A DNA stretch of 64,000 nt from Heliocidaris tuberculata (GCA_025618425.1 CM046847.1:5900441-5964440); one strand, 5' to 3'. Counted from the stretch's first letter, positions 37,397-52,300 are shown. Notes: a model not told the origin generated them from the sequence alone. A program made the numbers and translations.

Positions 37397-40300
37397 AGTG
37401 ATGAAAATGATGGTGGTGATGAAGATGATGATTTTATGATGATGACAATGATAGTAATAATGATAGGGATGATGATGGTGATGATGATGATGGTGATGAT
37501 GATGACAATGATAGTGATAATGATAAGGATGATGATGATGATGACAGTGATAGTGATAATGATAAGGACGATGTATTGATGATGATGATGAGGACAGTAA
37601 TGAAGATGATGGTGATGTTGATGATGAGAGTAATGATGATAAGGATGATGATGATGATGAGAATGATGATGACAATGATAATGATAAGGACGATGTGTTG
37701 ATGATGATGATGATGATGGTGATGAAGATGATGAAGTTGATGATGATGATGAGAATGAGTCATAATGATAAGGACGACGATGATGATGATGATTATGATG
37801 ATGATGACAATAATAGTGATAATGATTATGATTATACATAATTTAGATGGCTCTTCCAATTACCAATCAAAGCACTGTACATCATGTTCTTTTTTGAAAT
37901 ATTTTGTCTAAAAAGGCCACTGTTTTTAGTTCAAGAATATATATTAATCGAGTTACAATTAAATTAAATTATGATCTTTCAAAAAGCATACGATATTATG
38001 ATGCATGAATACAAGTGGGTAACAATATCACTCAAGTGAAACATGATAAGCTCTATTTATTTATCAAAACATCAGTACCCTGGTCATTTGATTTGAGTTC
38101 CTCTTAGGACTGGCAGGGAGGCTAAAACAGTTGTTAGTGCCGTGTCACACGTCACTTGTAGAAGTAAGAGATGACTCCGAGCCCTATCTGTAGCGTGAGT
38201 TTCCCTGGGAGCCGGAAGCTTGTCACCCCGTTTGAACAGAGGAGGAAAAGATTCTATTACCGACCCGATGACTGATTAGTGGGGGTTCTGTATTAGTCAA
38301 TGAATGAACACGTTTTAAAGATAAAGTTGAGTTCTGGTCATGAGATTGAATTGTGAAAGAAACTGTCTCCATGCAATTGGAAAAGGTTGATTATAAAGCA
38401 CAAAAGAATTGGTGTATGCTGTAAGGTTTTGGAATCACCAGAATGATAAGAAATTGACTCAATCCTGCTGAGAGTCACATGCACTGCACACAGAAATGTG
38501 TATATGGGACTACACACAAATGTTCGGCCAGAACATTTCAGTTGTTTCTTGTCATATTTTGAATGTGAGGGCATTTGAAGAGCAATTCTTTTCAGGGGAC
38601 ATTTCTACTATGATAATCTTCCAAACTAACATAAAAAGAATGAAAAAAGTCACAAATTATTTTTTACCTTTCCCAGAACTCAACCTTCCCTTTAACGTTT
38701 ACTTGTCATTCGATACGAAGGGGGAAAGGGAAGGGGAGGGAGATGCAGTCATCATAGTTACTACATCATAAGTCTTTTTCCCTTTTAGAATATGTGGATT
38801 ATTTTCATATTTCAGAAATAAAAGTAAGAACATGTAAGAAATAAAAGATATCCTGATGTTCCTTACCTTAATAAAGCAGTGCTTTTACAAAGTTATGAAT
38901 GGAAACAATCAATTTGAAACAACCAGTGCTATTGATTATCAAGGTCATATTGCTGAAGTTCATCCCATCTTATTTTTTTCATGCATTTAAAAAAATTCAT
39001 CCCTTGTGATTTTTAATTCATTAAGCAACATCATCAATAAAAGTTTATACCAAGAGCTAAAGAAAAACAGTTGATAAAAGAAAGAAAAATATTCATGGAA
39101 ATGAATTGTATTTAATCCACATCATCAATAAAAGCTTACATCAAAGTCTAAATAATAACCTTTCAGAAAGAAAAAAAAACACACATTTTTATTCATTTAG
39201 AAGATTAATCATATTTTTTAAAGAAAAAGCCAAACCCATCAGATTTTTCACATCTTGTCATTTTAAAAAGCAGATTATATATCAGGTTATTATAGAGAAG
39301 TACTCATAAACAGATAACAAAATGAATATGATTATTGAACCATTTTATGATGAGATTAAATTGCAATTTAAGTTAAATTTTTCTTGGAATTTTGAAATTT
39401 TGTCATTGACTGCCCAGTTGTGTTGTGCAGTGAAATGCTGAAGAATACACCTCTGAATACCCAAATACTTTTAAATGGTGTATATTGAAAGGGTCATTTT
39501 AAAATAAGAATTTAAAGAAATTTAATCTCCTTATTTATAGGCTCAGTTTGATATGATACAACAAACATTTAGAAAAGGATATACCTCAGACATTCTACAG
39601 AAACTGTTTAATTTAATAAAGATCTAGATGGGAAAAACATAAAATGATTAGATTAATTGTATGATTATTTTTTTTGATTTAAAAGATTGCGAAGATGATC
39701 CATTTTTATTATAAATATTTGAATTTTTTTCAAATGTTTAGCCAGAAGAACTATTGAAAAAAAGTCTAAAAGCATTATTTCAACAGCATCTTCTTTGCTG
39801 CCATTTTCTGGAATTCCCTCTATTGTGCAAGACCTACAAATATAGATGAACATCTTCATGTACGTATTAACCTAACTTTAAGCAAACAAAACACTCCAGA
39901 ATAAATGGCAAACTCATGTAACACGTAATATCTTGATGGTAAAGAATTGTGACACTGGGATTAGCTCATTGTTAATTCAATCAGGACTAATCGATTTCAA
40001 AGCTGAAACAACATGAAAATTTCCTGCTTTTATTTGCGCTATCTTCTGAGAGGCTCCTCATATGCCTTTTGTTTCCGTCTTAGTTTGTGACAGTCTTAGT
40101 TTCCGCCAAATCATTTTCTTCAAATATATTCATGTTTTCTCCTTGTAAATAGATATCTTTGTATGAGATTCCAATGTATTTGTGTTTGATATCAAATTAG
40201 ACATTTGTATCTAATTTGGAGGGTATCACTGTTGAAATGAAGGAAATGACACGAATTCCCAAATCCTTGCCATGGTTGATATTGGCAAAATCTTATATTT

Positions 40301-43300
40301 ATAATGGCTCCCTTCCAAGTAGTGGCAGAGATTTATAAGGAAATTGGTAGACATTCTAATACAACTGAATAATTTTTTCCTTGTGATATATCCACTCTTT
40401 CTTTGACAAATTTAGCAGAAATAAATATTATACAATCGGTATTAGCCTTGATACTTGTATTAAGTATATGCATTGTGTGATTAGCTTCCTATTACATATG
40501 TCCAAGGAGTTATCACAGATAACTCCTTGATATGTCACTCTCAGGAAATAAATTTAGAACAAAATAAGTGGAAATACTTATGGACTAAAATTTAATTTCA
40601 CAAGCAATGAAAGAAGATGTTACACAATGGGAATAGATTCGAGATGATATACTTTTACTTTTGATGTATTTCTCTTATTGTATTTTAAATCTGATATTAC
40701 CTATTAAGCAAATATAGCAATATACATCAGTGATCACACTTTGTGATATGATAATGTCCATCTTCAGATTTGTTGAAGATGTCATCATGGAGACAAGATA
40801 GGAAGACAAATCAAACTTATTATTGTGTGTACTCTTGAGCCTCTTTCCTAAGCAAGAAAAGGAAATATACACCACTCTTTGACATACTCTTTGTGAGATA
40901 TTATTTTTTTTGAAGAGGTCATTTTAGAGATAGAGTAGGAAGAAAAATGAAGCATGTGATTTTATGTGCTGTTAAGCCTCATTCCTAAGCAAGAAAGAGA
41001 ATATATATCACTCTCTGTGTGATATCATTTATTTCTATCTTCAATTTTCTTTGAAGAGGTCATCCTGGAGATAGAGTAGGAAGAAAAACGAAGCATATGA
41101 TTTTATGTGCTGTTAGCCCTCATTCCTAAGCGAGAAAGAGAAGTATATTATCATAATAATAATAATAATAATCAAACATTTTTATATAGCGCATTACACA
41201 TAAGCAAAATTGCATGTCTCTATGCACTTTAGGAGAGGAAAGAAAGGAAAGATGCACTGGGTTCATGATTCTGATTAACTATAAAGTGGTGAAAAGGTAT
41301 GTCTTTAGAGAATTAATGAAGTTTTCATAGGAATTTATACTTTTCAGATATTCAGGCAACTTTGTGGGATATTATTTGCATCCTTAATTTTTTTTTTGAA
41401 GAGGTCATCCAGAAGATAGGGTAGGAATAAAAAATTAACTTATTTCATTCATACATGACACACTAAACTACCTAAATAATTTTTTTTTTAAAGTAAAAAT
41501 GAAATGACTAAACAGAGTGTTTTTACATTTCTGTATTATATAACACACAGATAAGTGAGTACACACAGGGTACTTTGTTGCACGCAGCTCCTTTAAGTTT
41601 TTTTACCCTCTCCATCCCCAAGCGCCTAGCACTTACACGTACATGGACTTGAAGGGAGGGAGTGAGGATGGGGACAAGGAGGGGAAAAAAAGGGGGGAAG
41701 TGACCGAGTGATAAAGAGAAAATTAGCTAGAGAAAGAGAAAAAGAGAGGGAGAGGGGGGGGGGGGGGAGGACAGATGGAGGAGGGGAGAGGGGGGGATGA
41801 GGGAAGAAAGGAGGGAAAAAGTGACTGATAAAGAGAAAATTTAGCTAGAGAATGAAGAAAATACAGGGAGAGAGGGAGGGAAGGACAGATAAAAAGAGAG
41901 AGAGAGAGGGGGGCAGTGAGGGAAGAAAGAGTGAGTGAAGAGAGATTGAGGAGAAGGGAATGAAGGAAGAAGGTGAAAGGAAAGAAGTTGAATAGTAGGG
42001 GAGAAGAGTTGATGCATAACAGACTAGATTTTACCGAGTGAATGATTTTACAAAAATCCAAAATTGACCTACATTTTGTAGAGTGACCTCATCAGTTGAC
42101 TGTCATTGTCTGCCGTTCATAATTAGCAACTCACCACATCATTCCTGTCCAGTTGTCAGTTTGTGCAGTCTAGTTGAACTGCTCAAAATCTTTGTCGATG
42201 CAAAAAAAAAATGGGGTCATATCGAAAATGCATCACATTGAAAGTTAGTGATATTTTTCTTATATCTAGTGTGTCAAAGTGCCATGTTGAGACATGTGGC
42301 AGGGGTAGCTTGTACTTTCAGATGCCCCCTCCCCTACCCTCCCCCCTACCCTCAATTGAAAATTCCATGCTCTGCTGAACTGTCAATAATGTTCATGCTA
42401 GACAGCATCCCCTTAACTATTGTACCTTCCTTTGTGAAACCTTTGTTTTTTCTGTAAGTGTTGCCAACTGTGTGTCAAGGAAACCATAAAAATGTCAACA
42501 TTTTCTTTCTTAAAGTTAAGCACCATATTTAATTGCTGTTTGATTTCTTTCATAACTTTCAGTTTCTATCCATTGCTGATAAAGGAAGAATTAAACTACT
42601 TCTGCACGATATTCATGATACTGAGATTTCCATATTAGGAATATGCCTGGCTTCATGTGGTTCTTATCGGGGATACATTTTTAGTCAGTGATTGCATGAT
42701 GACGATAGTTAAGGGAAAATATGTTTATACAATTGTACATGTATGCTCAGGGTTATAGGCAGCACATTTTTAGTGCTACACGTAGGTGGCATTTGATAGA
42801 AAGTTACATACTTCATTATTTCCTGTCAAATGATCACTTTTGGGATAAATTTGACGTAAAAGTTATGACTTATTGACTCTCACGTGGTGGGCCCTGTTGC
42901 CAGACTTGCTGGTTTGTGGTGGGTTTTGCTGCCAACCGCTGCCCAATGTAACTATAACTGCATATATGCTGTTCAATCCTATAGTAACAGACATTAAATG
43001 AATAAAACTTTATTACATAACAATATTGTTATTTCAGATAAGATACTAAAGAGCTGTTTAACAATCGGTTTGCATGGTCATTCAAGTAGGTTTAATACAA
43101 AATTTTCCAGATAGTCAGACATCGGGATAGTGGGTCATATGAGATGCATTCACGTAGCAACTTTATGAGGAAGAAATTACACTTATAACATAAAAATATG
43201 AGTGTAATGATACATTTTGCTTTATTTTCATTCTTGTCTTCTCTTGCAGCTATGGATGGCATATTTCAAAGTGGCAATGGAACAGGCAATTCATGGAAAA

Positions 43301-46300
43301 GCAAGAGAAAAGTAAGTGTCTCCCAGTAAGAGCACAGCAAAGCTAGAAAATAAGTTTCATATCCTCTTCATTCCATACACAAGTTCATGTTTAGGGTTAC
43401 TATTCCATTTGTGCTTCAGTAAGAAAATTATCTTATGTCCAAGCAGAATGCACACAAACTTATCCTGCTTTGCAAGCTGTCGCACTGCAAAGGGTTCAGA
43501 ATCACTTATGATTTTGAAATATTCTTTAAGAAAGGCAATTTAGGCATCTAAGTGAAACCCATTTGATTTGTTTTTCTTATATCACACTTTTCTCTTTCTA
43601 TTTCAAGGTCGTTAAAGATCCTTCAAGATTTGAAGTACAAGAACAGCCATCGAGACACGCTATTCGAGGACGAGTCCAGGCACTCAGGGTCAAGCAGTGG
43701 GGGGTCAACAAGTGGCTCAAATGACCCCCTGGTCTATGAGGATATCGAAATGCCCCTCTACGATGACACAGCAAGTCCTACCAGTCCTAACTCACCCCTT
43801 CATCGACCCCTACCATCGTTACCTATGGATGATTTTGATATGAGTAAGGATTTGTCCTTTGCCTTAAAAAAGGAGCGGTTTTATACTTAATAATCTTTTT
43901 TTGAATAATTTAAAAAGAAATAATGATACAGTCATTATGCTCCCACCAAACTAAGTTTGAAGGGGGTATATAGGAATCAGCGTAGGGTCAGTCGAGTGGG
44001 CAGGCGGGCGGTCGGTCGGTCGGTCGGTCGGTTGCAAATCTTGCACATCAAACTACTTCCTCATTTTTCGAGTGCTTGTAGAATTCGCCACACACATTGG
44101 TCTTGGGATGAAGATGTGCAAGACATATCTTTTGAATGTGTCACAAACTGCGATGCCATGGTTACAGCATATTATGGCAATAAATCAGGTTGAAATCTTG
44201 CGGGCCGAATCACTTCCTCATTTTTCAAGCAATGCTCATGAAATTTGGCACACACATTGGTCTTGTGGTAAAGATGTGCAAGACATATTGTTTCAATGTG
44301 TGACAAACTGCGTTGCATGGTAACGACATATGGCAATAAAACGGAAAAATATTGCAGATCAAACCACTGCTTCACTTTTGGAGCAATGCTCAGGAAATTT
44401 GGCACACACATTGGGGTGGGGGTATTAATCACCTTCAGTGATATTCTAGTATTGATCAAGACTCTCCCTGAGAGCCTTGCAATCATATTTATTACTCCAC
44501 TTTAGCCTGGCTACATTATAAGGTGCTGGAGCATTCAAGGAATTTCTTCCTACCTGGTACCCATTTACTTCTTCTGAATTGAAAGTGGCAAAGACAGATT
44601 TATGTCTTGCCAGAGGACATCGGTGCTATATTAGGGATTGTATATTATAATATTGTCATATATGTATATAATTGTAATATTATTATATATTATATAAATA
44701 CAGTATTATGTAATATATTAGTTATGTATAATCTCTATTCATTCATCAGATCCAAGGCGATCATCTGCTGGTGCTAGGTCAGGCATTCAGAGACCAAATG
44801 CATTACCGGCAAGGTCACCTATGGATGCAGAGCAGGGAGGTAAGGAGATAGTGTCCCACCTCAAAGCTTGTATTGTTATTGAACTAGATGGTGATAATAT
44901 TTGATTTTGGATTGAAAGTACACATACAGGCCAATGTTGCCTGACAATAATGTTTACTTCAGAATCAGGGACAAGTAATAATAGCTGAATGTTACCGAAC
45001 AAATGAGCAAGGACACCATACATGTTGAACTTTCAACCACTGTTGATAACAGGGCCCTGTTTCATAAAACTTGTCATCAATGACAAGTTGCAGTAACTGT
45101 TATAAGCTACTGAAATCCTTGCATCTGATTGGCTGAGAGCAAATTTGTCTGTAATAATCACTGACAAGACACTTGATGAAACTCCCCCCAGGTCTCCACT
45201 TGTGGATTAGAATCACCATTTGCCACCATAGATATGAATAAAAATCAACAAAATATAATATTTCTTTTTTGTGTGTTTTAGGTATTTACAATTTACGAGT
45301 TTTTTTCTTCAAATTCTTTGTATTTGCTCTCCATATTTTTAATCTTTTCTGGTCTAAAACTGGGCTTATGTAGGACATTACCAAGAGGAAATTGTTTAAG
45401 TGACATTGGAAGGGAGTTGACTTTTCTAATTTTGCCAAGGAAAATGTCCATTCTGTCACTATTTTTATTCTGTTTGTCCAGGAAAACGTCCATGCCCATT
45501 GCATTATCATTGTCCTTCTCATTGTTTAGTATTCACGTACATCTGTCTTTGTTTATTTGTTAAAAGAAGGATAGCATCAATCAAAAGGGATATTTTTTTC
45601 TGAAACAAAATCTGTCCTGTCATCAGGGATATAGTAAAGGTTATGTGGATATCATTGGCCAAAATGGAACACTGTTTGGAAAAATATAATCCTGTCATTT
45701 GGGATGTGACAGCAGACGTCAGGATATCCCATAAGCCAAAAGGGATACTACTTTTACAACAAATTGTCCTGGCATGAGTGATGTAAGAACAGATTTCAGG
45801 CTATCCTGAGCCCCACCAGGATACTTTTTTCAAGTAGTGTCTGCTTATTTCGTAAGAGATATAACCATGATTTTGAAGATATCTTAACCCAAAGAGGATA
45901 CTACTTTGTCCCATCGGAAGCGATATGAATCTGATCAGAGGAACATTAAGCCAAAGGAATACTTCTCTAGAATAACATTGTGATATTATGAGACAATGTA
46001 GATATTCTCAAGACAGATGTGAGAATATCCCAATCCAAAAGGGATATATTTTTTTCTGGCAGTATTCTGACAGTGCTGTCAAGAGGGATATAAGAACAGT
46101 TTCCAGGATATTTGAACATTGCTAAAAAGATGCTGCCATCACAGAATACTGTCTTATCACTAGGGATATATAGTTTAAGCTTAAAGGGATAATACCTCAA
46201 AAAATCTGTCTTGTCATTAGGGATATAACAATTGATCTGTACCAGGATAACAATCACAAAAAGTAGACCTTCTGTTTGTTGACTAGCATATATGAGTTGG

Positions 46301-49300
46301 CTGTTTTCATTCCAACTCAACGAGCAGATATATCCAAAGAGGATTTTAGAGAGATATGGCTCCTTCCTATAGATTAGATCTTGTCAAATTTCAGAGATGG
46401 AAACATCAGATATCATAATGGTTTGAGGCAAACTCAGATGCTGAAGATAATTTCTATGCTATTCATGTGGCAACCATGTAGGAGCATACGTACATGTATT
46501 GTATGAAGTTGTAATGAATCTACTCTGTTATCCCTTGTTCTATTTTCTTTCCTGGAATTATTAAACAAAGATTTGTTACATTAAAACTACAAATCAAGAC
46601 CAAGAAATAACTTCACTTTTCCCTGTTTATATCTCTGTCATATATGTACGTATTGTTGATGTCCGTCACAGTAATTGTCATGAATATGTTTTTGTCACTT
46701 GTCTTTCTATTTATTTCACTTTTTAAAGTGTACTGTCAGTGTCTGTCATGAAGAAGTCACCAGTGTGTATGTCTCTCGTTGAAGCTGTTTGTGGTCCTTC
46801 TCCTTTCTATTTGTTTCATTTTTTAAACTGTATTGTCATTGTCTGTCACGAAGAAGTTGCCAGTGTGTATGTCTCATCTTTGAAGCTGTTTGTGGTCCTT
46901 TCTCGTCATTCTGTATTTCTAGTCACCTTTCTTTGACCATCTGTATTTTTATGGTTGTTATGTATACCTAAAGAATTTCTGTCACAACCTTTCTGTGCCC
47001 TATATCCTCTCTTCATAGGTCTTGGATCCAGAACTCATTCCGATCCTACCAAGCAACAAAATGACAGTTCCTCTTCTTCCTCATCATCCTCTTCCTCCTC
47101 CTCCTCCTCCTGTTCGTCTTCTGGGTCAGTCAGGGGGTCATCCACACCAGGCACGAAACATAAAACCAACTCAGCGCCAGGCTCACCTAGTAGTAGACCC
47201 CGCTGTCCAGAACCACTTAAGATTCACAGTGAGTCTAGGGTTCATCCCCCATCTTTGGGATGGATCGATCCGTGGGCACGCGCACGTTTGTTATTAGTGA
47301 CTAGTAGTATAGTAGACGACCTGTTAGGTGTGGCCTTGTGGAAATCTGCCTGAGTTCTTTTCCATGGCACTTCTAAATCATTGCTTGTTTTCATTTTACA
47401 GAATGCACCGATATCAACCCTTGAGATCAACTACGGCCAAACCTGTGTACCCATACATAAAGGCCACCTGTCCATGAAGACTTTTACCTTGAGTCGACTT
47501 TCCCCTTAAGTTGTCTATAGAAGTTTGATTCTAGATGAATGGTACTGTGTTGCAGCCACCAAAGGAGTGTTCTTTATGAGCATCAAAAAGACTTGATCAG
47601 AGTTTGAGAAATTACCTACAGTGTATTCAGGCATGATGTTGCTTTTGATCTATATATTGCATGCTGTAGCTGGTTTTTAGTGACACCATTTCTTGTTTCG
47701 TTTGTGATACATATTCAGCATTCACATAATATATTTGTATTTCTGTTGGTATGATCATGATAGCTGCAGAGACATTCATTGTCAGTTAATTCATAGAGCA
47801 TGTTAGGAAATATACTTCACTGATTAGTTTTTCACCTTCACAGGTTGCTTGAGGTCAATGTGTTACATGGCATGCTTTCATGATTCTTGATGATCATGCA
47901 TCAACGTAGAGCTAGCAGTCTAGATTATATATCCTACTCTGATTTTCTTTATTATTTTTTTTTTTCTTCAAATTTTACGTGTTCTGATGTGTAAGAGAGT
48001 AGTGTCTGCAACTTGACATTTTTTTTTTACGTTTTAGGATAAATTATTGATGTCATGACATTGATATTTGTACCTTCCTTTTACTCTGCTTTTTTACTCT
48101 TTAAGAAGGACTGGAGAGAGAAGCAGAGACTAAGAGACTTTGAGACTTTCCATTTCATATCACTTGTATTTCAAATTATGTTTCTTTCAATCTCACAGAA
48201 TTTGATGAGGACTACATCACACCTGAGAAAGATGTGAATTACAGAGCAAACATTTTAAATAGACAACACTTTCTTAGCATCATCGCAGTAATGATATTTT
48301 AAGCTTCCTCATCTAACACCAACCTCAACATCATACCACAGATGAGCAGATCTTTGAAATAAATTGCTCTTTCTTAGTTTTTGATATTACAGCAGTGAAT
48401 TTCAAGTAGATTTCCTCCTGTAATGCTCAATTTGTATCTAATATAGTCATTTGATTTTCATATGATTTTTCTTGCAGAATTTGATGAGGATTACATCACA
48501 CCCGAGATGGACGCCCAATCACCAAGCAGGCCATTACCACCCACACCTGGTACCCCTAAGATGGGACAGATGGTGATTCCCCTTGGGAAGAGCTTCCAGC
48601 AAGAGCTGGACAGTAGGAAGAGGAGAGAACCCAGTAGTAAGAGAATGACCACCAGGCAGCCTTCCATTGATGAGGGATTGGAAGACGATAAACCAACATT
48701 ACGGTGAGAAAGAGGGGGAGGTGTGCAGGTGTTGGTGTTATGCTCTTTTGTTTCTTTTAATTACTACATTGCTTGGGTGTGTCAACAATCCTCTTTTCCT
48801 TGTTTGAATGCATATTGCAATGAGGATTCTGTAAATAGATAACACAACAGTATTCTGATCTCTGGTTTAACTTAAGCCCTGGTCTAAGTGTGGTTTAAAC
48901 CCAGTCTAAACCTGCCATTTACACCAGAGTTTTAGAAAATCACATTCTGAATTCCAGTTTAACTTAAACTCCAGTCTAATTTGATCTAACTTTGTACAGA
49001 TATTTAGACTGGACTTGGGGTCTGAGTCAGTTTCAATTAAACTCTGGTTTAACTTAGACTATGGTAACCCTTTCAGGACAGGTATTATTTAAGGGCTAAA
49101 TTGATGACATTTCGTTCTTCAAAGTGGCAACAATAATATTCTTGTAGTGCTACATGGTTCTAATAAGGTTTAATGTCTTTGAGAACAATACGCATGGTTA
49201 GGAATTTTGTCGAAAAGTTGAAAAAAATTGATAATTTTGATGAAAACAATGATTTTGAACCTCTCAATGTGTTGCCAATTTAAGGATTTCAAAGCTTATT

Positions 49301-52300
49301 CTCGTTTTTAAAATTCCTAAAAAAAAAAAAATTTAAATTAAAAAAAAAATCAAACTCAATATGGTCATGCAATAAAAATGGACATAGTGTGTGCAGAAAT
49401 TTTTGCTCTTTCAGCTCATGCATCTATATTTTTTAGAGCTGTGAATCAAAAGTTGTTGAGACAACCACAAAATGTGGTCAATTGGCTCAAAAGGGTTTAT
49501 TTATACCGAAGTTCAGAATATGAGTCTGACTAAATTCTTATCACGTTGTCTCTGCAGGAGAGGACCAGAAGGAAACAGTTTCAGGAAACCTATCACAGAG
49601 CGACCTCATTTCCGTGGTCCTGAGGTAAGGTTATGTTAATTTCATCACATCTTCTTTCTGTTCCACTTCAGCCACATTTGATTTGTTGATATCAAACGTA
49701 CTCTTGCATATAGTGAAAGCTTTCACGGGCGTGTAATTCTTCGAAGATGCAAACAAACAAATTTAAGTCATGGAGTAGTTTATTTTTCGAAATCAACTAC
49801 TCCATGGTATCAAGGAAATAAATGAAAGACTTATATTCATTGTGCAGGATTATTTCTTTTTAAATGATAAAGACATTAAAATTAATTTCATTATAGTCGT
49901 ACACTGTATACTATTGAACATAAGGAATATGAAGGAATTTAATATTTGTTAAAATACACAAGTAATTGTATTTTCTGTAACAATGTAAATTGGATTAAAA
50001 TAGATATCATGTATTTGTTGTTTTATTCTTACATTTGCAGCCAGTACTGAAGCCACAAATATCAGCCAAGCCATCAGATGCCAACAAGCCAGCTACGAGA
50101 CCGAAGCCTAAGGTTATACCCAAACCTCCTGTAAAGGTACAAATTCAGCACTCCCATTCTTTTTACATTAAAAGACCTACAAGGGCATTACAGAATTTTT
50201 ATACTCATACAGTGCCACCAAGCTTGTAAACTTGTGTCACAAACATAATTTGAATTTTAATGTAAGTTTTAGTCTTAGGTTTTTTTATCACCATTCATAT
50301 TACTGCCTACATCATTTTATGTTACCTAATTTCACAATAATAATAATAATAATTGGATTTATATAGCGCCTTTTCCAGAGGATACAAGGCGCTGTCACTT
50401 AAAGTCTATTCAAGTAAATTAAGAATTGTATAAGTAAGTTTTTAGATGTTTCTTGAAGATGTCAAGTGATGTGCTATTACGGAGAGATGCGGGGAGTCTG
50501 TTCCAAAGTTGTGGAGCAAGTGACTGAAAGGACTTGAAGCCAGCTTATTTTCGGGATTTTGGAATGACATAGGCCGAACCTGTTTTACTTTTAAGAAAAG
50601 TCACAAACTTGTTTGTCTGACAAAAAAAAATTATGTTCCATATCAAAATTTGTGTGGTTCAGACCACCTATAGTAATTCAAAAGTCACATGATTAGGTGC
50701 ACTTGCTCACAGTAGCATCACAGGTTTTTAAGCATGGTAAGAATAACTCAAAATCATAGAGATAATCATATACTAGAAGAGTGACTTTAATGAAATGCTA
50801 TGAGATTATCACCATGCATCCAATCTTGCTTTCATAGCCTTTAGGGTTTACAATTTATTTCAACTCCTATTTTCAAAATTTAGAGGGTAAATGTTATTAG
50901 ATAATTCAACTTCTCTTTGTCCTTTTTGTCTGGTACCTAGCCCAAGCCATCAGGTGGACCCTCCCCTGTGGTTCTGCTTCCTGAGGCAGCATCAATCCAA
51001 TCCTCAGACAAGGTCTACACAGAAGGGTAAGAGCTTATGCCTTGCGCATTATGGTTGTTATATTATACATCATACAATTATCGTGCAAGGATTGGCCAGG
51101 AATGTCTCACGTGACATGAAATACTTTCACCACATGTGAAGAAAAAATGGATATCACCTAACATCAGACCTCCAAATATTTTTTGCTGTACCGATATTTT
51201 GAAGTCTTTTTTGTTATTCTGGATATTTTGAAGCTATTGATATAGCGACAGTGAATTGTGAAAATGTTTCTGTATAGGTCTAGATTCTACATTTATTTTG
51301 TATTTTTTATCTATTTGAGGCTTCCTCTTGTAGGATATAAATCAAATATACCATGCACTCTTTTTGAGGCACCAGTTGAAATTATGGATTCTTCGGTGAC
51401 TCGCATAATTATTATTTTCTTTGGGCTGCACCCCTCAGAAAATAGTGCTATGCCAGTCACCTCAGAGAATCCANNNNNNNNNNNNNNNNNNNNNNNNNNN
51501 NNNNNNNNNNNNNNNNNNNNNNNNNNNNNNNNNNNNNNNNNNNNNNNNNNNNNNNNNNNNNNNNNNNNNNNNNNNNNNNNNNNNNNNNNNNNNNNNNNNN
51601 NNNNNNNNNNNNNNNNNNNNNNNNNNNNNNNNNNNNNNNNNNNNNNNNNNNNNNNNNNNNNNNNNNNNNNNNNNNNNNNNNNNNNNNNNNNNNNNNNNNN
51701 NNNNNNNNNNNNNNNNNNNNNNNNNNNNNNNNNNNNNNNNNNNNNNNNNNNNNNNNNNNNNNNNNNNNNNNNNNNNNNNNNNNNNNNNNNNNNNNNNNNN
51801 NNNNNNNNNNNNNNNNNNNNNNNNNNNNNNNNNNNNNNNNNNNNNNNNNNNNNNNNNNNNNNNNNNNNNNNNNNNNNNNNNNNNNNNNNNNNNNNNNNNN
51901 NNNNNNNNNNNNNNNNNNNNNNNNNNNNNNNNNNNNNNNNNNNNNNNNNNNNNNNNNNNNNNNNNNNNNNNNNTTTCTTCTTCTTCTTCTTCTTCTTCTT
52001 CTTCTTCTTCTTCTTCTTCTTCTTCTTCTTCTTCTTCTCGGGTTTGGGGTATTAGACACAGTGTACGAGACATTTCCAAAATAATAATCATGCAAGTCGG
52101 TGGCGGATCCAGGATTTTGTAAAAAGTGAGGGGGGCAAAATCTTTTTATAAATCTGATAAGCAAAAAAAAAAAAAAAGGGCATCACATATTTGGGGTCCA
52201 TTTTTCTCCAAAATTGTCAAACAATCAAACAACAACAAAATGTTATCAGGTCTAAAGGGGACACAATTTACAAAAAGGGGGCACAATGTACACTTTGCTT

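Larger units (their letters stand above)
35306..43249 (+). other. large intron of the SH3BP2-like gene
   Basis: About 7.9 kb between the second and third PH exons. It contains the GAT/GAC microsatellite, one 380-bp MITE, the 40740 satellite and the purine tract listed separately. Other stretches (35306-37170, 38700-40740, 42010-43249) are AT-rich and show no exon-like sequence. Confidence 0.8.

Noticed and set aside
37197..37859. Several 80-167 codon His/Ser/Ile/Asp-rich frames
   Set aside because: All are translations of the GAT/GAC microsatellite.
46960..47353. 132-codon frame extending through the polyserine exon
   Set aside because: Only 47019-47228 is exon; the rest reads into introns past clear GT and AG borders.
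51258..52164. Long frames crossing the N gap (up to 265 codons)
   Set aside because: They exist only because N codons were read through; the ends are triplet-repeat Phe, Ser, Arg or Glu runs.
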